From Limibacter armeniacum (GTDB lineage: Bacteria > Bacteroidota > Bacteroidia > Cytophagales > Flammeovirgaceae): 64,000 bases of DNA. Every line of letters starts with the position of its first letter. Position 1 is the first letter of the stretch. The stretch spans positions 2,667,500 through 2,731,499 of the forward strand of contig NZ_JBAJNO010000008.1 of assembly GCF_036880985.1 (NCBI RefSeq), given 5' to 3'. Below are positions 54,522 through 63,347 of this stretch, in pieces. The notes under the pieces were generated by a model, which worked only from the letters and a program-made list of their open reading frames with translations, was not told where the DNA came from and did no database searches. Made by a program: the position numbers and the translations under genes.

Positions 54522-54873
54522 ATAGACAATGATTGGAGCTAATGCGGTTCAAGGCTGAAGCGCAGTTCAATGCAAAAACAGAAATTTTCAGAAAGGAAAT
54601 GAACCGAGTATGAAATGTTTGATATAGTTGGCTTATAAAATAAAAGAAGTGCAATAATGTAATGTGAAAGCCTGAAAAGATTCCTTTCGAGTTGTTAATT
54701 TGATAAATAACATGACAGTTTAAAAAATGATTTCCTTAATATCTGTTTAGCTGAAATTTCTTCTAAAAATATTTATAACATAGTGTATTACTATTATTAT
54801 CTATTATTTATCCATATCTATTTTTCCTCCTTCAATATTGAAAATGTTATAATTTATGCATCAAGGCAAAAAG
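54522..54873. other. AT-rich intergenic region
   Basis: About 350 bases upstream of the acyltransferase-3 gene and downstream of the repeat lipoprotein. Apart from the terminator at its end I see no gene, promoter match or structured RNA. Confidence 0.5.
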
Positions 54874-54908
54874 AAAGGGATACATCTTTTTTCAGAATGT
54901 ATCCCTTT
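54874..54908 (-). terminator. Terminator of the repeat lipoprotein gene
   Basis: AAAGGGATACAT pairs with ATGTATCCCTTT around an 11-base loop. On the minus strand it lies about 45 bases after the stop at 54952 and continues into T-rich sequence. Confidence 0.82.
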
Positions 54909-54951
54909 CCAAAGCACTTTAAATATTTATGTTTTCAAAGTAGCATCAAAC

Positions 54952-56406
54952 TTATTCTACTTCAATCAAGGTTACAATATCCTGATAAAGGTCATCAACG
55001 ACTCTCTTGTAGATAATGTTAAGTGCATCTTCTTTCATATCATCAGTCTTCGAAAATGAAGGTCTTCCTTCAAACATTCTTTTCCATGAAGACGATGGTC
55101 TAATCTTATCACTCGTCTTATTGATTTTTCTATCAGAAAGACTGTTAAGTGACAAGTCTCCAGTATAGGTATAACAGTCAAGAGACTCTTCGCTAACCCC
55201 TTCAAATTCCTGATAAATATTCGTTCCTCTTACTGCGTAAGATACTTTACATCTCACCTCTTTGGTTCCGTAGAAGTGCATGTATGTAACAGGTCTTACT
55301 GCTTTATAGTAAGTCTTCTCAACCGTCTTGTAAGTACTGTCTGATTGCATTACCCTGTGCTTTTCTACCCAGTGATCAATCTTGTATGCTTCTCGCTTCT
55401 TAATGATTGGTCTTGCGCCATCCACATGGTAGTCCAAAGAAACAATCACGCTGTAGTCAGCTTTGGCTTCAGCATTTTCAAACCTGATAAATGGATTATC
55501 AATGTCACTTACAAGATCACTGTAAACCCTGTTAGTCAAGGCAGGGTATGCAGATGAAATATAAACACCAACACTACCTCTATCAATACACTGCTGCATC
55601 AATGAATCCAGTCTTGGGTATTTTTCATTTCTTTCTCTACTTTTCACCCAACTGAACAATGGGTAAGCTTTTCTGTAGCTTTGAGCATCGAAGTAGCCCA
55701 TTGCTGCATCGTATCTGTTTTGTGTTACTTGATCGTAGCTAAACACATACAGTTCCTGTGCATCTCTATAAGATGGGTCTCTACCAGTTACTACAGCAAA
55801 TGCTTCTTCAGCATCTTCGTATTTCTTTGCATCAAAGTAATACATAGCCTGCTCGTAATGCTTTGCTGTGACATTATCATAACTGGTGTTTTTATACTTG
55901 ACAGCTTCCTTGTAAGAAGGTTCACGTGCAATTACATCTTCAAAGGCTTCGTAAGCTTGCTGATAAGCTCCTTGCTTATAGTAGCTCATTGCTCTTTGAT
56001 AATAATCTTCTGTAATACGAGCATACAAGTCATCAATATGCTTTTGGTCTACAGCTTTCCACTTCAAAGATACACCAAACTGTCTGTTGATATTCTCAAG
56101 TCTGCTTTTGGCTCTTTCGGCAATCGCATATGCCTGCTCCAGAGACTCAATAGAAGCACCTGCATTGCTGTACTCCCTACTTTGCTCCAAATAAGACTCA
56201 ACACAAACGTAACCAATTTTGTATAATGCACGATCTCGTTCAGCACTAGGCTTATCAGCCAGTTTGTATAAATATTGGTCAATCGCTTGACAAGCACTTC
56301 CTGCTCTTTCCAGCTCATTGGCTTTCTTGATCATCTTCGAGCTGCTGACACATCCTTGCAGTGCAACAAAGCCAATGATTAAAATCAGTCGTATAGTTTC
56401 CTTCAT
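54952..56406 (-). CDS. TPR-like repeat lipoprotein
   Basis: 484 residues. The lipobox is LQGC (Cys19) after a hydrophobic signal. The first ~260 residues contain at least three TPR-like helix pairs (YYQRAMSYYKQGAYQQAYEAF, HYEQAMYYFDAKKYEDAEEAF, RYDAAMGYFDAQSYRKAYPLF, each about 20 residues as quoted). The C-terminal half is a beta-rich region without repeats (e.g. YSVIVSLDYHVDG). The protein should be anchored to the outer membrane or inner leaflet as a scaffold. I do not recognise a named family for the C-terminal half. It is monocistronic. Confidence 0.8.
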   Translation of the reverse strand: MKETIRLILIIGFVALQGCVSSSKMIKKANELERAGSACQAIDQYLYKLADKPSAERDRALYKIGYVCVESYLEQSREYSNAGASIESLEQAYAIAERAKSRLENINRQFGVSLKWKAVDQKHIDDLYARITEDYYQRAMSYYKQGAYQQAYEAFEDVIAREPSYKEAVKYKNTSYDNVTAKHYEQAMYYFDAKKYEDAEEAFAVVTGRDPSYRDAQELYVFSYDQVTQNRYDAAMGYFDAQSYRKAYPLFSWVKSRERNEKYPRLDSLMQQCIDRGSVGVYISSAYPALTNRVYSDLVSDIDNPFIRFENAEAKADYSVIVSLDYHVDGARPIIKKREAYKIDHWVEKHRVMQSDSTYKTVEKTYYKAVRPVTYMHFYGTKEVRCKVSYAVRGTNIYQEFEGVSEESLDCYTYTGDLSLNSLSDRKINKTSDKIRPSSSWKRMFEGRPSFSKTDDMKEDALNIIYKRVVDDLYQDIVTLIEVE

Positions 56407-56654
56407 AATCAGTGTTAATAATTTCGCCTACAGGCGTACCTGATAGCGGATAAAAAATTAGTCTTTCAGAAATCATCTGACACCTAAACGTCAGAATCAA
56501 AATATTATGACAGCTTTTAGCTATGAATTATACAATCTCAGTCTTGCATAAATGCCTTACTTGAATTGCCATCCAAAAATAGGACAATCAAACAATATAC
56601 ACATGTCACCAATCGGTTAATAAATTTTCTTGATATGTTAACTTTGTGTTATTT

Positions 56655-57494
56655 CTAGATAGATTTTAGCAACAGCAAATACTTCATGCTTCCGGTATTC
56701 CACACTTTATAGTATCCATGCTGTGCCATAAGCCTTTCCTCATCACCTTCGTTCGGGATACTGACCGGCAAAAGATGCGGATAATAACGGGTATTGGATT
56801 CAGGGTCAACCCAAAAGTAAATAGGTGGTAATACATCTTCGAGTTCAAACCCCAACTGTTCGTATGCATTTCCGTCTGACCAGTCTCGATCGGCATAACT
56901 CATCACATCGTCAGGGTTCACTTCTTTTACAAAATGCTTCAACAGTTTACTCATCCCTCCTACAACTGTACAACCTAACTTATTGCAATACCTCACCATT
57001 TCATAAGACTGAAACGGAACACCATCTCTTGGTATTTGTCGCCCTCTACTGAATGACATCACAGCAATAAGTTCACCTTCTAACGTCAAACCATATTTAT
57101 ACTTTCCATTCAAAGGAACTTGCAGGTGGTTTTCATCTAGAAAAGAGAGAAGTGTTGGCTTGTCCAATTTACAAACTTTGGTTTTCCGACCATGTATTCT
57201 TTTCGTTACCCCAAATATGGATAGAATCCTTGACTGTAACACTTTAGGTTTTGAATACCATTGGTCTTCCCAAATAATAATCAGTTTGGTTCCGCTGCTG
57301 GCTGCCTTTTCTGTCAAGTCCAACAACTGCTTACCATCCAAAAGTTTGGTCTTGGTACAGATCAAAAATCCAACATTCAAATTTGGAAAAAAATAATCCA
57401 ACACTATGTCATCAATACTTTTATTTGTTTCGATAACATTATTGTAACGTTTTCGGATAAAGTCATCCAGACCTGCCAATTCCTTACTACTCAA
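56655..57494 (-). CDS. GNAT-like protein related to phage Mom-type domains
   Basis: 279 residues from a TTG at 57494; no ATG occurs between this and the upstream stop. The C-terminal part, with ELIAVMSFSRGRQ, YEMVRYCNKLGCTVVGGMSK, DVMSYADRDWSDGNAYEQLG and LPPIYFWVDP, resembles the acetyltransferase-like domain seen in phage proteins and in Mom-type DNA modification enzymes. The N-terminal part has a restriction-fold-like stretch (VGFLICTKTKLLDG) that I cannot assign. No phage genes or restriction partners are next to it. The function is unknown. Confidence 0.62.
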   Translation of the reverse strand: MSSKELAGLDDFIRKRYNNVIETNKSIDDIVLDYFFPNLNVGFLICTKTKLLDGKQLLDLTEKAASSGTKLIIIWEDQWYSKPKVLQSRILSIFGVTKRIHGRKTKVCKLDKPTLLSFLDENHLQVPLNGKYKYGLTLEGELIAVMSFSRGRQIPRDGVPFQSYEMVRYCNKLGCTVVGGMSKLLKHFVKEVNPDDVMSYADRDWSDGNAYEQLGFELEDVLPPIYFWVDPESNTRYYPHLLPVSIPNEGDEERLMAQHGYYKVWNTGSMKYLLLLKSI

Positions 57495-57621
57495 TTTTAC
57501 GACGATTAAAATTCCACCAATTCCCTGACAAATTTAAGGGATAAGTGCACTCTATTCCTATTTTTGAGAAGCATGTGTATCTTCGCAAACAATATTTGAG
57601 TTTGAAGCAATCGTTACAGCC

Positions 57622-57843
57622 ATGAAACCTAAAGAAATATATGAAGTGCTGCTGGAAGAAAAAGGCAAAAGCACAGACTATTCGGAATTTAAACAACTAT
57701 CTGACTATCAGAAAAAAAGACTTTACAATGTTAATTACTGGAGGGTGCAAGCAGGTGAAAAAACCATTCCTATTCCAGAAGAATTCACTAGCTACTGGGA
57801 GGAATTAAAGAACAACTACGAAGCTTGTCTGGATGAAGAATAG
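57622..57843 (+). CDS. Small conserved-looking protein of unknown function
   Basis: 73 residues, charged (Lys/Glu-rich), beginning MKPKEIYEVLLEEKGKS with helical character. No signal peptide, membrane helix or known motif. The clear -7-like elements upstream (TATTTTTG near 57559, TATCTTCG near 57578) and the terminator overlapping its end support that it is a real gene. Function not assigned. Confidence 0.62.
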   Translation: MKPKEIYEVLLEEKGKSTDYSEFKQLSDYQKKRLYNVNYWRVQAGEKTIPIPEEFTSYWEELKNNYEACLDEE

Positions 57844-57868
57844 TTTCATTTTAACAAATGAAACTTTT
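57842..57868 (+). terminator. Terminator of the 73-residue protein gene
   Basis: AGTTTCATTT pairs with AAATGAAACT around a short loop, followed by TTTTTT. It begins inside the stop codon at 57841-57843. Confidence 0.78.
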
Positions 57869-57937
57869 TTAATATTTATATAACTACTTATATTCGCCTC
57901 AGTTTTTTCTACACGAATCAAGATTGTTGCTATACAT

Positions 57938-59413
57938 ATGACGCTTCAGGACTATTTCAATAAATACAGAGAGCAGATCATAGGAGTTGATCAGACTTTC
58001 GAGACACCATACGGAACTCAGAAAATCTTATATGCAGACTGGACTGCCAGTGGTCGTCAGTTCAAATCAATTGAGGACAGACTGGTTAAAAACCTCGCTG
58101 CTTTTGTAGGTAATACACACACTGAGACAACCGTCACTGGTTCAAGTATGACACAGGCATACCATAAAGCATTACAGGTCATCAAAAAGCACGTAAATGC
58201 TTCTTCAGATGACGTGATCATTGCCTATGGAACAGGTATGACCGGAGTTGTCAATAAGTTTCAGCGAATATTGGGACTTAAGATCAATGAGAAACACAAA
58301 AAGCAGATAACCATTACGCCTGAAGATAAACCTGTAGTGTTTATCACACATATGGAGCACCACTCCAACCAAACTTCATGGCTGGAAACAATTGCTGACG
58401 TGGAAATCATTCCTGCAGATGACAATGGCTTGGTAAAACCGAGCAATCTTTTGCCTTTACTGGAGAAATATCAGGACAGAAGGCTGAAAATTGCTTCCGT
58501 AACAGCTTGCTCAAATGTGACAGGAATTGAAACCCCATATCACGAAGTTGCTGAAATCATGCACCAGCACAACGGACTTTGTTTCGTGGACTTTGCTTGT
58601 TCGGCTCCTTATGTTGATATCGACATGCACCCAAAGAACCCAATGCAAAAGCTGGATGCAATTTTCTTCTCTCCACATAAGTTTTTGGGAGGTCCTGCTA
58701 CTCCAGGTATTATTGTCTTCGACAAGAGCCTTTACTCTAACGCAGTTCCTGACAACCCAGGTGGTGGCACAGTTGACTGGACTAACCCTTGGATGGAACA
58801 CAAATATGTGGACAATATTGAAGCAAGAGAAGATGGGGGAACTCCTGGCTTTATGCAGGCAATAAAAGCGGCATTCTGTGCTAAGCTTAAGGATGAAATG
58901 GGAACAGAAAATATTCTTAAGCGTGAGAAAGAGCTTATGAATATCTTATGGGATGGCATGATCAAAACTGATGGCTTGCATATTCTCGCAGACCACATCA
59001 AAGAAAGACTGGGTATTATTTCATTCTATATCGAAGGACTTCACCACAACTTGGCTGTAAAACTTCTGAACGACAAGTTTGGAATTCAGGTAAGAGGTGG
59101 GTGCTCTTGTGCCGGTACTTACGGTCACTACTTACTGCAAGTATCTCAAGAGAAATCAAAATACATTACAGACCTGATTAACAGTGGAGATTTGTCTCTC
59201 AAACCAGGTTGGGTCCGTATGTCTATTCACCCTACCATGACTGATGAGGAAGCTCATTACTTGGTAGATGCAGTATCTCAATTGGCTCAGAATCATACAG
59301 AGTGGATCAAAGATTACAACTACAGTAATAAGACCAACGAGTATACCCATATCTCGGATGATTCCTTTGAAAAGGAGCTTGCTGAGAGCTGGTTTAATGA
59401 GCCTTTTGCTTAA
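57938..59413 (+). CDS. Class V aminotransferase, cysteine desulfurase (SufS/CsdA)-like
   Basis: 491 residues. The PLP-binding lysine is Lys248 in FFSPHKFLGGPATPG. VFITHMEHHSNQTSWLE and the substrate-binding segment VRGGCSCAGTYGHYLL near the C-terminus also match. The cysteine-loop GCSCAG region contains cysteines at the place of the catalytic Cys of desulfurases, but the protein is longer than SufS (~405) and lacks suf neighbours. A PLP enzyme removing sulfur from cysteine, or a related selenocysteine lyase, is likely. A -7-like TATATTCG lies at 57889-57896. Confidence 0.86.
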   Translation: MTLQDYFNKYREQIIGVDQTFETPYGTQKILYADWTASGRQFKSIEDRLVKNLAAFVGNTHTETTVTGSSMTQAYHKALQVIKKHVNASSDDVIIAYGTGMTGVVNKFQRILGLKINEKHKKQITITPEDKPVVFITHMEHHSNQTSWLETIADVEIIPADDNGLVKPSNLLPLLEKYQDRRLKIASVTACSNVTGIETPYHEVAEIMHQHNGLCFVDFACSAPYVDIDMHPKNPMQKLDAIFFSPHKFLGGPATPGIIVFDKSLYSNAVPDNPGGGTVDWTNPWMEHKYVDNIEAREDGGTPGFMQAIKAAFCAKLKDEMGTENILKREKELMNILWDGMIKTDGLHILADHIKERLGIISFYIEGLHHNLAVKLLNDKFGIQVRGGCSCAGTYGHYLLQVSQEKSKYITDLINSGDLSLKPGWVRMSIHPTMTDEEAHYLVDAVSQLAQNHTEWIKDYNYSNKTNEYTHISDDSFEKELAESWFNEPFA

Positions 59414-59448
59414 TTCTTGGAATTAGTTCATTGGATAAATAAATGACC

Positions 59449-59485
59449 GACCCGCCTACTTTTTATAAGTGGCGGGTTATTTTTT
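59449..59485 (+). terminator. Terminator of the class V aminotransferase gene
   Basis: ACCCGCC(T)ACTT pairs with AAGTGGCGGGTT, one bulged base, followed by ATTTTTTT. Confidence 0.85.
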
Positions 59486-59595
59486 TCCTATAATTGCTAC
59501 GTTCTGTTATATTCACATCTAGATAAAATCCAACAATTAATTAGCATAAGTGTTGGATAAGGCTATTCAAAACCAATTGCTTAACTATCAGAATT

Positions 59596-60099
59596 ATGAC
59601 GCTGTTCAACTACCTATTACCTATTCTCCTATGTATTTTGATAATTCTGTTGCTACAAAAAAGGAGAAAACTGAATAAGGTTCGCAAACAAAAAGCCACA
59701 GAAGAGGCTCTATACCAGAATTATATAAAGAAATTCCACAAGGTCACTGCCGAACAAAAATTACCATTAGAGTACACCAACATCGTGGGTACACGGTATA
59801 AAAATGAGGATGGTACTGAAAGGCAAGATCTAATCAAAAAAGCAAAAATTGGTGACAGGCTTTTATTACTTCCTGATGAATTGAATCCACATGACAAAGA
59901 TGCCGTCAAAGTCATCAGGCTTAATGGAGATCAGTTAGGTTTTATAGATATGGACCAGTCACTTGAATTAAAATCAAGAATGCTTTCCGGTTCTAGAGTA
60001 GATGCTCGTATTGAAGAAATCAAGCAAGTTAAAGGAACACTGAACGTCAAGATTTCATTGCAGAAATACAGTAGGAAACAACAAGTTAAAAGTAAATAA
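59596..60099 (+). CDS. Membrane-anchored HIRAN-domain protein
   Basis: 167 residues. An N-terminal membrane helix (MTLFNYLLPILLCILIILLLQ) and a basic stretch precede a HIRAN domain (~50-155) with TNIVGTRYKNED, LLPDELNPHDKDAVKV, NGDQLGFIDMDQS. HIRAN modules bind damaged or 3'-ended DNA, usually as parts of SNF2-type helicases; here it stands alone with a membrane anchor. It is not possible to say what it binds. No helicase or nuclease gene is adjacent. Confidence 0.82.
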   Translation: MTLFNYLLPILLCILIILLLQKRRKLNKVRKQKATEEALYQNYIKKFHKVTAEQKLPLEYTNIVGTRYKNEDGTERQDLIKKAKIGDRLLLLPDELNPHDKDAVKVIRLNGDQLGFIDMDQSLELKSRMLSGSRVDARIEEIKQVKGTLNVKISLQKYSRKQQVKSK

Positions 60100-60224
60100 A
60101 ATTTTAAAAATCTAATTAAAAATTAGACTCTGCTAATTTCTGGTTTGGCTTAAACTTTGGATAAAGAAAAGCTTGTTTCTATTTTAGCAAAAGAATAATC
60201 AAATTATTACTTCAGATAGTGATA

Positions 60225-60232
60225 TAATTTTG
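60225..60232 (+). promoter_or_regulatory. -7 element for the YceI gene
   Basis: TAATTTTG matches TANNTTTG exactly and lies 48 bases before the ATG at 60280. The -33 box is weak. Confidence 0.55.
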
Positions 60233-60279
60233 CTTATTCACACCTGAAAATCAGAAAACTATAAAAACCAGAATCTGTA

Positions 60280-60963
60280 ATGAAAAAACAATTAATGACC
60301 ATCACTGCTGCTGCTTTAGTAGCATTTGGAGCAATAAGCTGCAACAAAGCAACACAACAAGAAAATACTTCATCTGTTGAAGTTGCTGAAACAAAAACCG
60401 AAAAGCAGGTTTTCACATTTGACAAAGCCAATACAAGTGTTTTGTGGACTGCTTTCAAATTTACTGAAAAAGCAGGTGTGGGTGGAAAATTTGACGAGTT
60501 TGAAGTAACACCTAAAGTGACAAGTGCTGAGTCTCCAATGGCTATCATGAACGCTCTGACTTTTAGCATTCCTGTAAGCAGCGTTAACTCTAGCAACCCT
60601 GACAGAGATGGTAAATTGCGTGAGCACTTCTTCGGTAAAATGGCCAATACTGAAGCGATTACAGGAACAATTAAAGCAGTAGAAGGCGACGACAAAGCAG
60701 GTACTGCTACTGTTACAGTAAAACTGAATGACGTAGAGAAAGACCTGTCAATGAAGTATACAGTTAGTGAAAAAGAAGATGACGCTCCTGGCACTATCAG
60801 ACTAACAGGCACAATCGACGTAGCTGAATTTGGTGCAACTCCTGCACTGGAAGCATTGAACGGTGTTTGTGAAGATCTTCACAAAGGATCTGACGGCAAG
60901 AGCGTACTTTGGCCAACTGTTGACGTAGTAGTGAAATCAGTACTTTCAACTACTGCTCTGTAA
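60280..60963 (+). CDS. YceI-like lipid-binding lipoprotein
   Basis: 227 residues. The lipobox is ISC (Cys15) after MKKQLMTITAAALVAFGA. The YceI lipocalin-like domain covers residues ~45-225, with VLWTAFKFTEKAGVGGKFDEF near its start, MNALTFSIPVSSVN and a C-terminal VDVVVKSVLS strand. YceI proteins bind long-chain isoprenoids or lipids in the periplasm. Being lipidated, it should sit on a membrane facing the periplasm. It is a single gene with its own promoter and terminator. Confidence 0.92.
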   Translation: MKKQLMTITAAALVAFGAISCNKATQQENTSSVEVAETKTEKQVFTFDKANTSVLWTAFKFTEKAGVGGKFDEFEVTPKVTSAESPMAIMNALTFSIPVSSVNSSNPDRDGKLREHFFGKMANTEAITGTIKAVEGDDKAGTATVTVKLNDVEKDLSMKYTVSEKEDDAPGTIRLTGTIDVAEFGATPALEALNGVCEDLHKGSDGKSVLWPTVDVVVKSVLSTTAL

Positions 60964-60988
60964 TAAATAGTCAGGCTTTATAATATTT

Positions 60989-61022
60989 AAGCGGTATTCT
61001 TTCAGTGAATACCGCTTTTTTT
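60989..61022 (+). terminator. Terminator of the YceI gene
   Basis: AAGCGGTATTC pairs with GAATACCGCTT around a 7-base loop, followed by TTTTTT. Confidence 0.9.
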
Positions 61023-61079
61023 GTTTCTTCATGAATATCAGAATATCCGTTATTATATAGCCCCAAAAGACAACACAAC

Positions 61080-62003
61080 ATGCATAAAACCCTTCATATT
61101 CTAAATGGAGATGGCCTCCTTCATTCTTTTAAGGAATCACAAATCAAAGGTGATATTGCCATTTTCAGAGAAACACTATGTACTGGCCCAGTCCATCCGG
61201 ATGTTGCTTCTGAAGACTTCTGGAAAATTCGTGCTGCTTATTTCGAAGCTGATTATGAAATTGACAATCCGAACTACCAAGAAAAGACCATCAATGAGTT
61301 TGAGGAAAAAATAAGCAGCTTATGTCAATATGATCAAGTAGTTTTTTGGTTTGAACATGACCTGTTCTGCCAGATCAATCAACTGGCACTGATCTCATAT
61401 GCTCATCTACAACAATGCTCAAACACTCAGTTTTTTCAAGTTCCTTTCTCCAAGTTATTTTCTACAGCCAAATATAAAGGTCTAGCGGAATTACCTCCCC
61501 AGAGCCTGGTACAGTTATATAAAAACAAAACCTTACTTACAGAGGAAATGATGGAAAAAAATCATCTTTTCTGGAAAATGTACTGTGATCCTGACCCAAG
61601 AAAACTGCACGAATTAATAAAGGAAAATCACCCTGATAGCACCGATCTTTATGATGCATTCCTCGCACATTTCAGACGATTCCCCCACCCTATCAGTGGT
61701 ATCGGTTCCCCTGAAAGACTGATTCTCAATGTCATTAATGAGTCGCCAAAACCTAGAAGAAAAGTGTTGGGAAGTATACTTATGGCGGATAGTATTTATG
61801 GTTATGGTGATTTGATATTTGAAAAAATACTCGATTATCTATCACCTTTATATGATAATCATGAAATGCTAACCCTCAATGAAACGGGCTTAAAAGTGTT
61901 AAATAATGAAAAAAACTTTTTAGAGCTTGCAGATGATAAATTTTATATGGGTGGAAGTACACAGCAAGACTTCTATTGGGATGGCTTGTTAATCAAACGA
62001 TAA
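61080..62003 (+). CDS. DUF1835 protein
   Basis: 307 residues, soluble. The opening KTLHILNGDGLLHSFKES and the block QVVFWFEHDLFCQINQLAL with its Asp-Leu-Phe-Cys core are the DUF1835 signature. A C-terminal winged-helix-like region is suggested by SPKPRRKVLGSILMADSIYG and the second half (LTLNETGLKVL). The family is described only from sequence. It is a single gene without visible operon partners; the gapA promoter lies downstream. Confidence 0.85.
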   Translation: MHKTLHILNGDGLLHSFKESQIKGDIAIFRETLCTGPVHPDVASEDFWKIRAAYFEADYEIDNPNYQEKTINEFEEKISSLCQYDQVVFWFEHDLFCQINQLALISYAHLQQCSNTQFFQVPFSKLFSTAKYKGLAELPPQSLVQLYKNKTLLTEEMMEKNHLFWKMYCDPDPRKLHELIKENHPDSTDLYDAFLAHFRRFPHPISGIGSPERLILNVINESPKPRRKVLGSILMADSIYGYGDLIFEKILDYLSPLYDNHEMLTLNETGLKVLNNEKNFLELADDKFYMGGSTQQDFYWDGLLIKR

Positions 62004-62095
62004 GCGATTTATAGTGTGTAGAGGACACTTGATTTTCTTACAAAATTACCTCGAAATAATGATAAAGGTCATTCTTAATGGCTTTAAGATTTGAT

Positions 62096-62103
62096 TAAGT
62101 TTG
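62096..62103 (+). promoter_or_regulatory. -7 element for gapA, with a structured leader
   Basis: TAAGTTTG matches TANNTTTG. The predicted leader of about 120 bases contains the hairpin GTTCGA-ACAAACCA-TCGAAC (62115-62134). Confidence 0.52.
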
Positions 62104-62211
62104 TGTAGCGCACGGTTCGAACAAACCATCGAACTGAGCAGTTATGTAACCATAATATCCTTGGATTCTTTTACTACAGGACCCAAAGCGCATTTTACTT
62201 ATTTATCATAA

Positions 62212-63249
<1,038 letters not shown>

Positions 63250-63275
63250 TCCAAGTCGGTACATTAACATACCTC

Positions 63276-63317
63276 AAAAGCCTTTTGCCCAATATATGGT
63301 GCAAAAGGCTTTTTTTG
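63276..63317 (+). terminator. Terminator of gapA
   Basis: AAAAGCCTTTTGC pairs with GCAAAAGGCTTTT around an 11- to 12-base loop, followed by a T-run. Confidence 0.9.
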
Positions 63318-63347
63318 TATCTCATCATCCTTAACCAAAAGTAGCTT

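Noticed and set aside
54783-55059. Overlapping plus-strand frames around the repeat lipoprotein terminator
   Set aside because: They lie across a terminator and antisense to a confident gene; composition is that of noncoding AT-rich DNA.
62111-62140. Possible tRNA T-arm (GGTTCGAACAAACC) upstream of gapA
   Set aside because: No matching acceptor, D or anticodon arms nearby; it is a simple hairpin.
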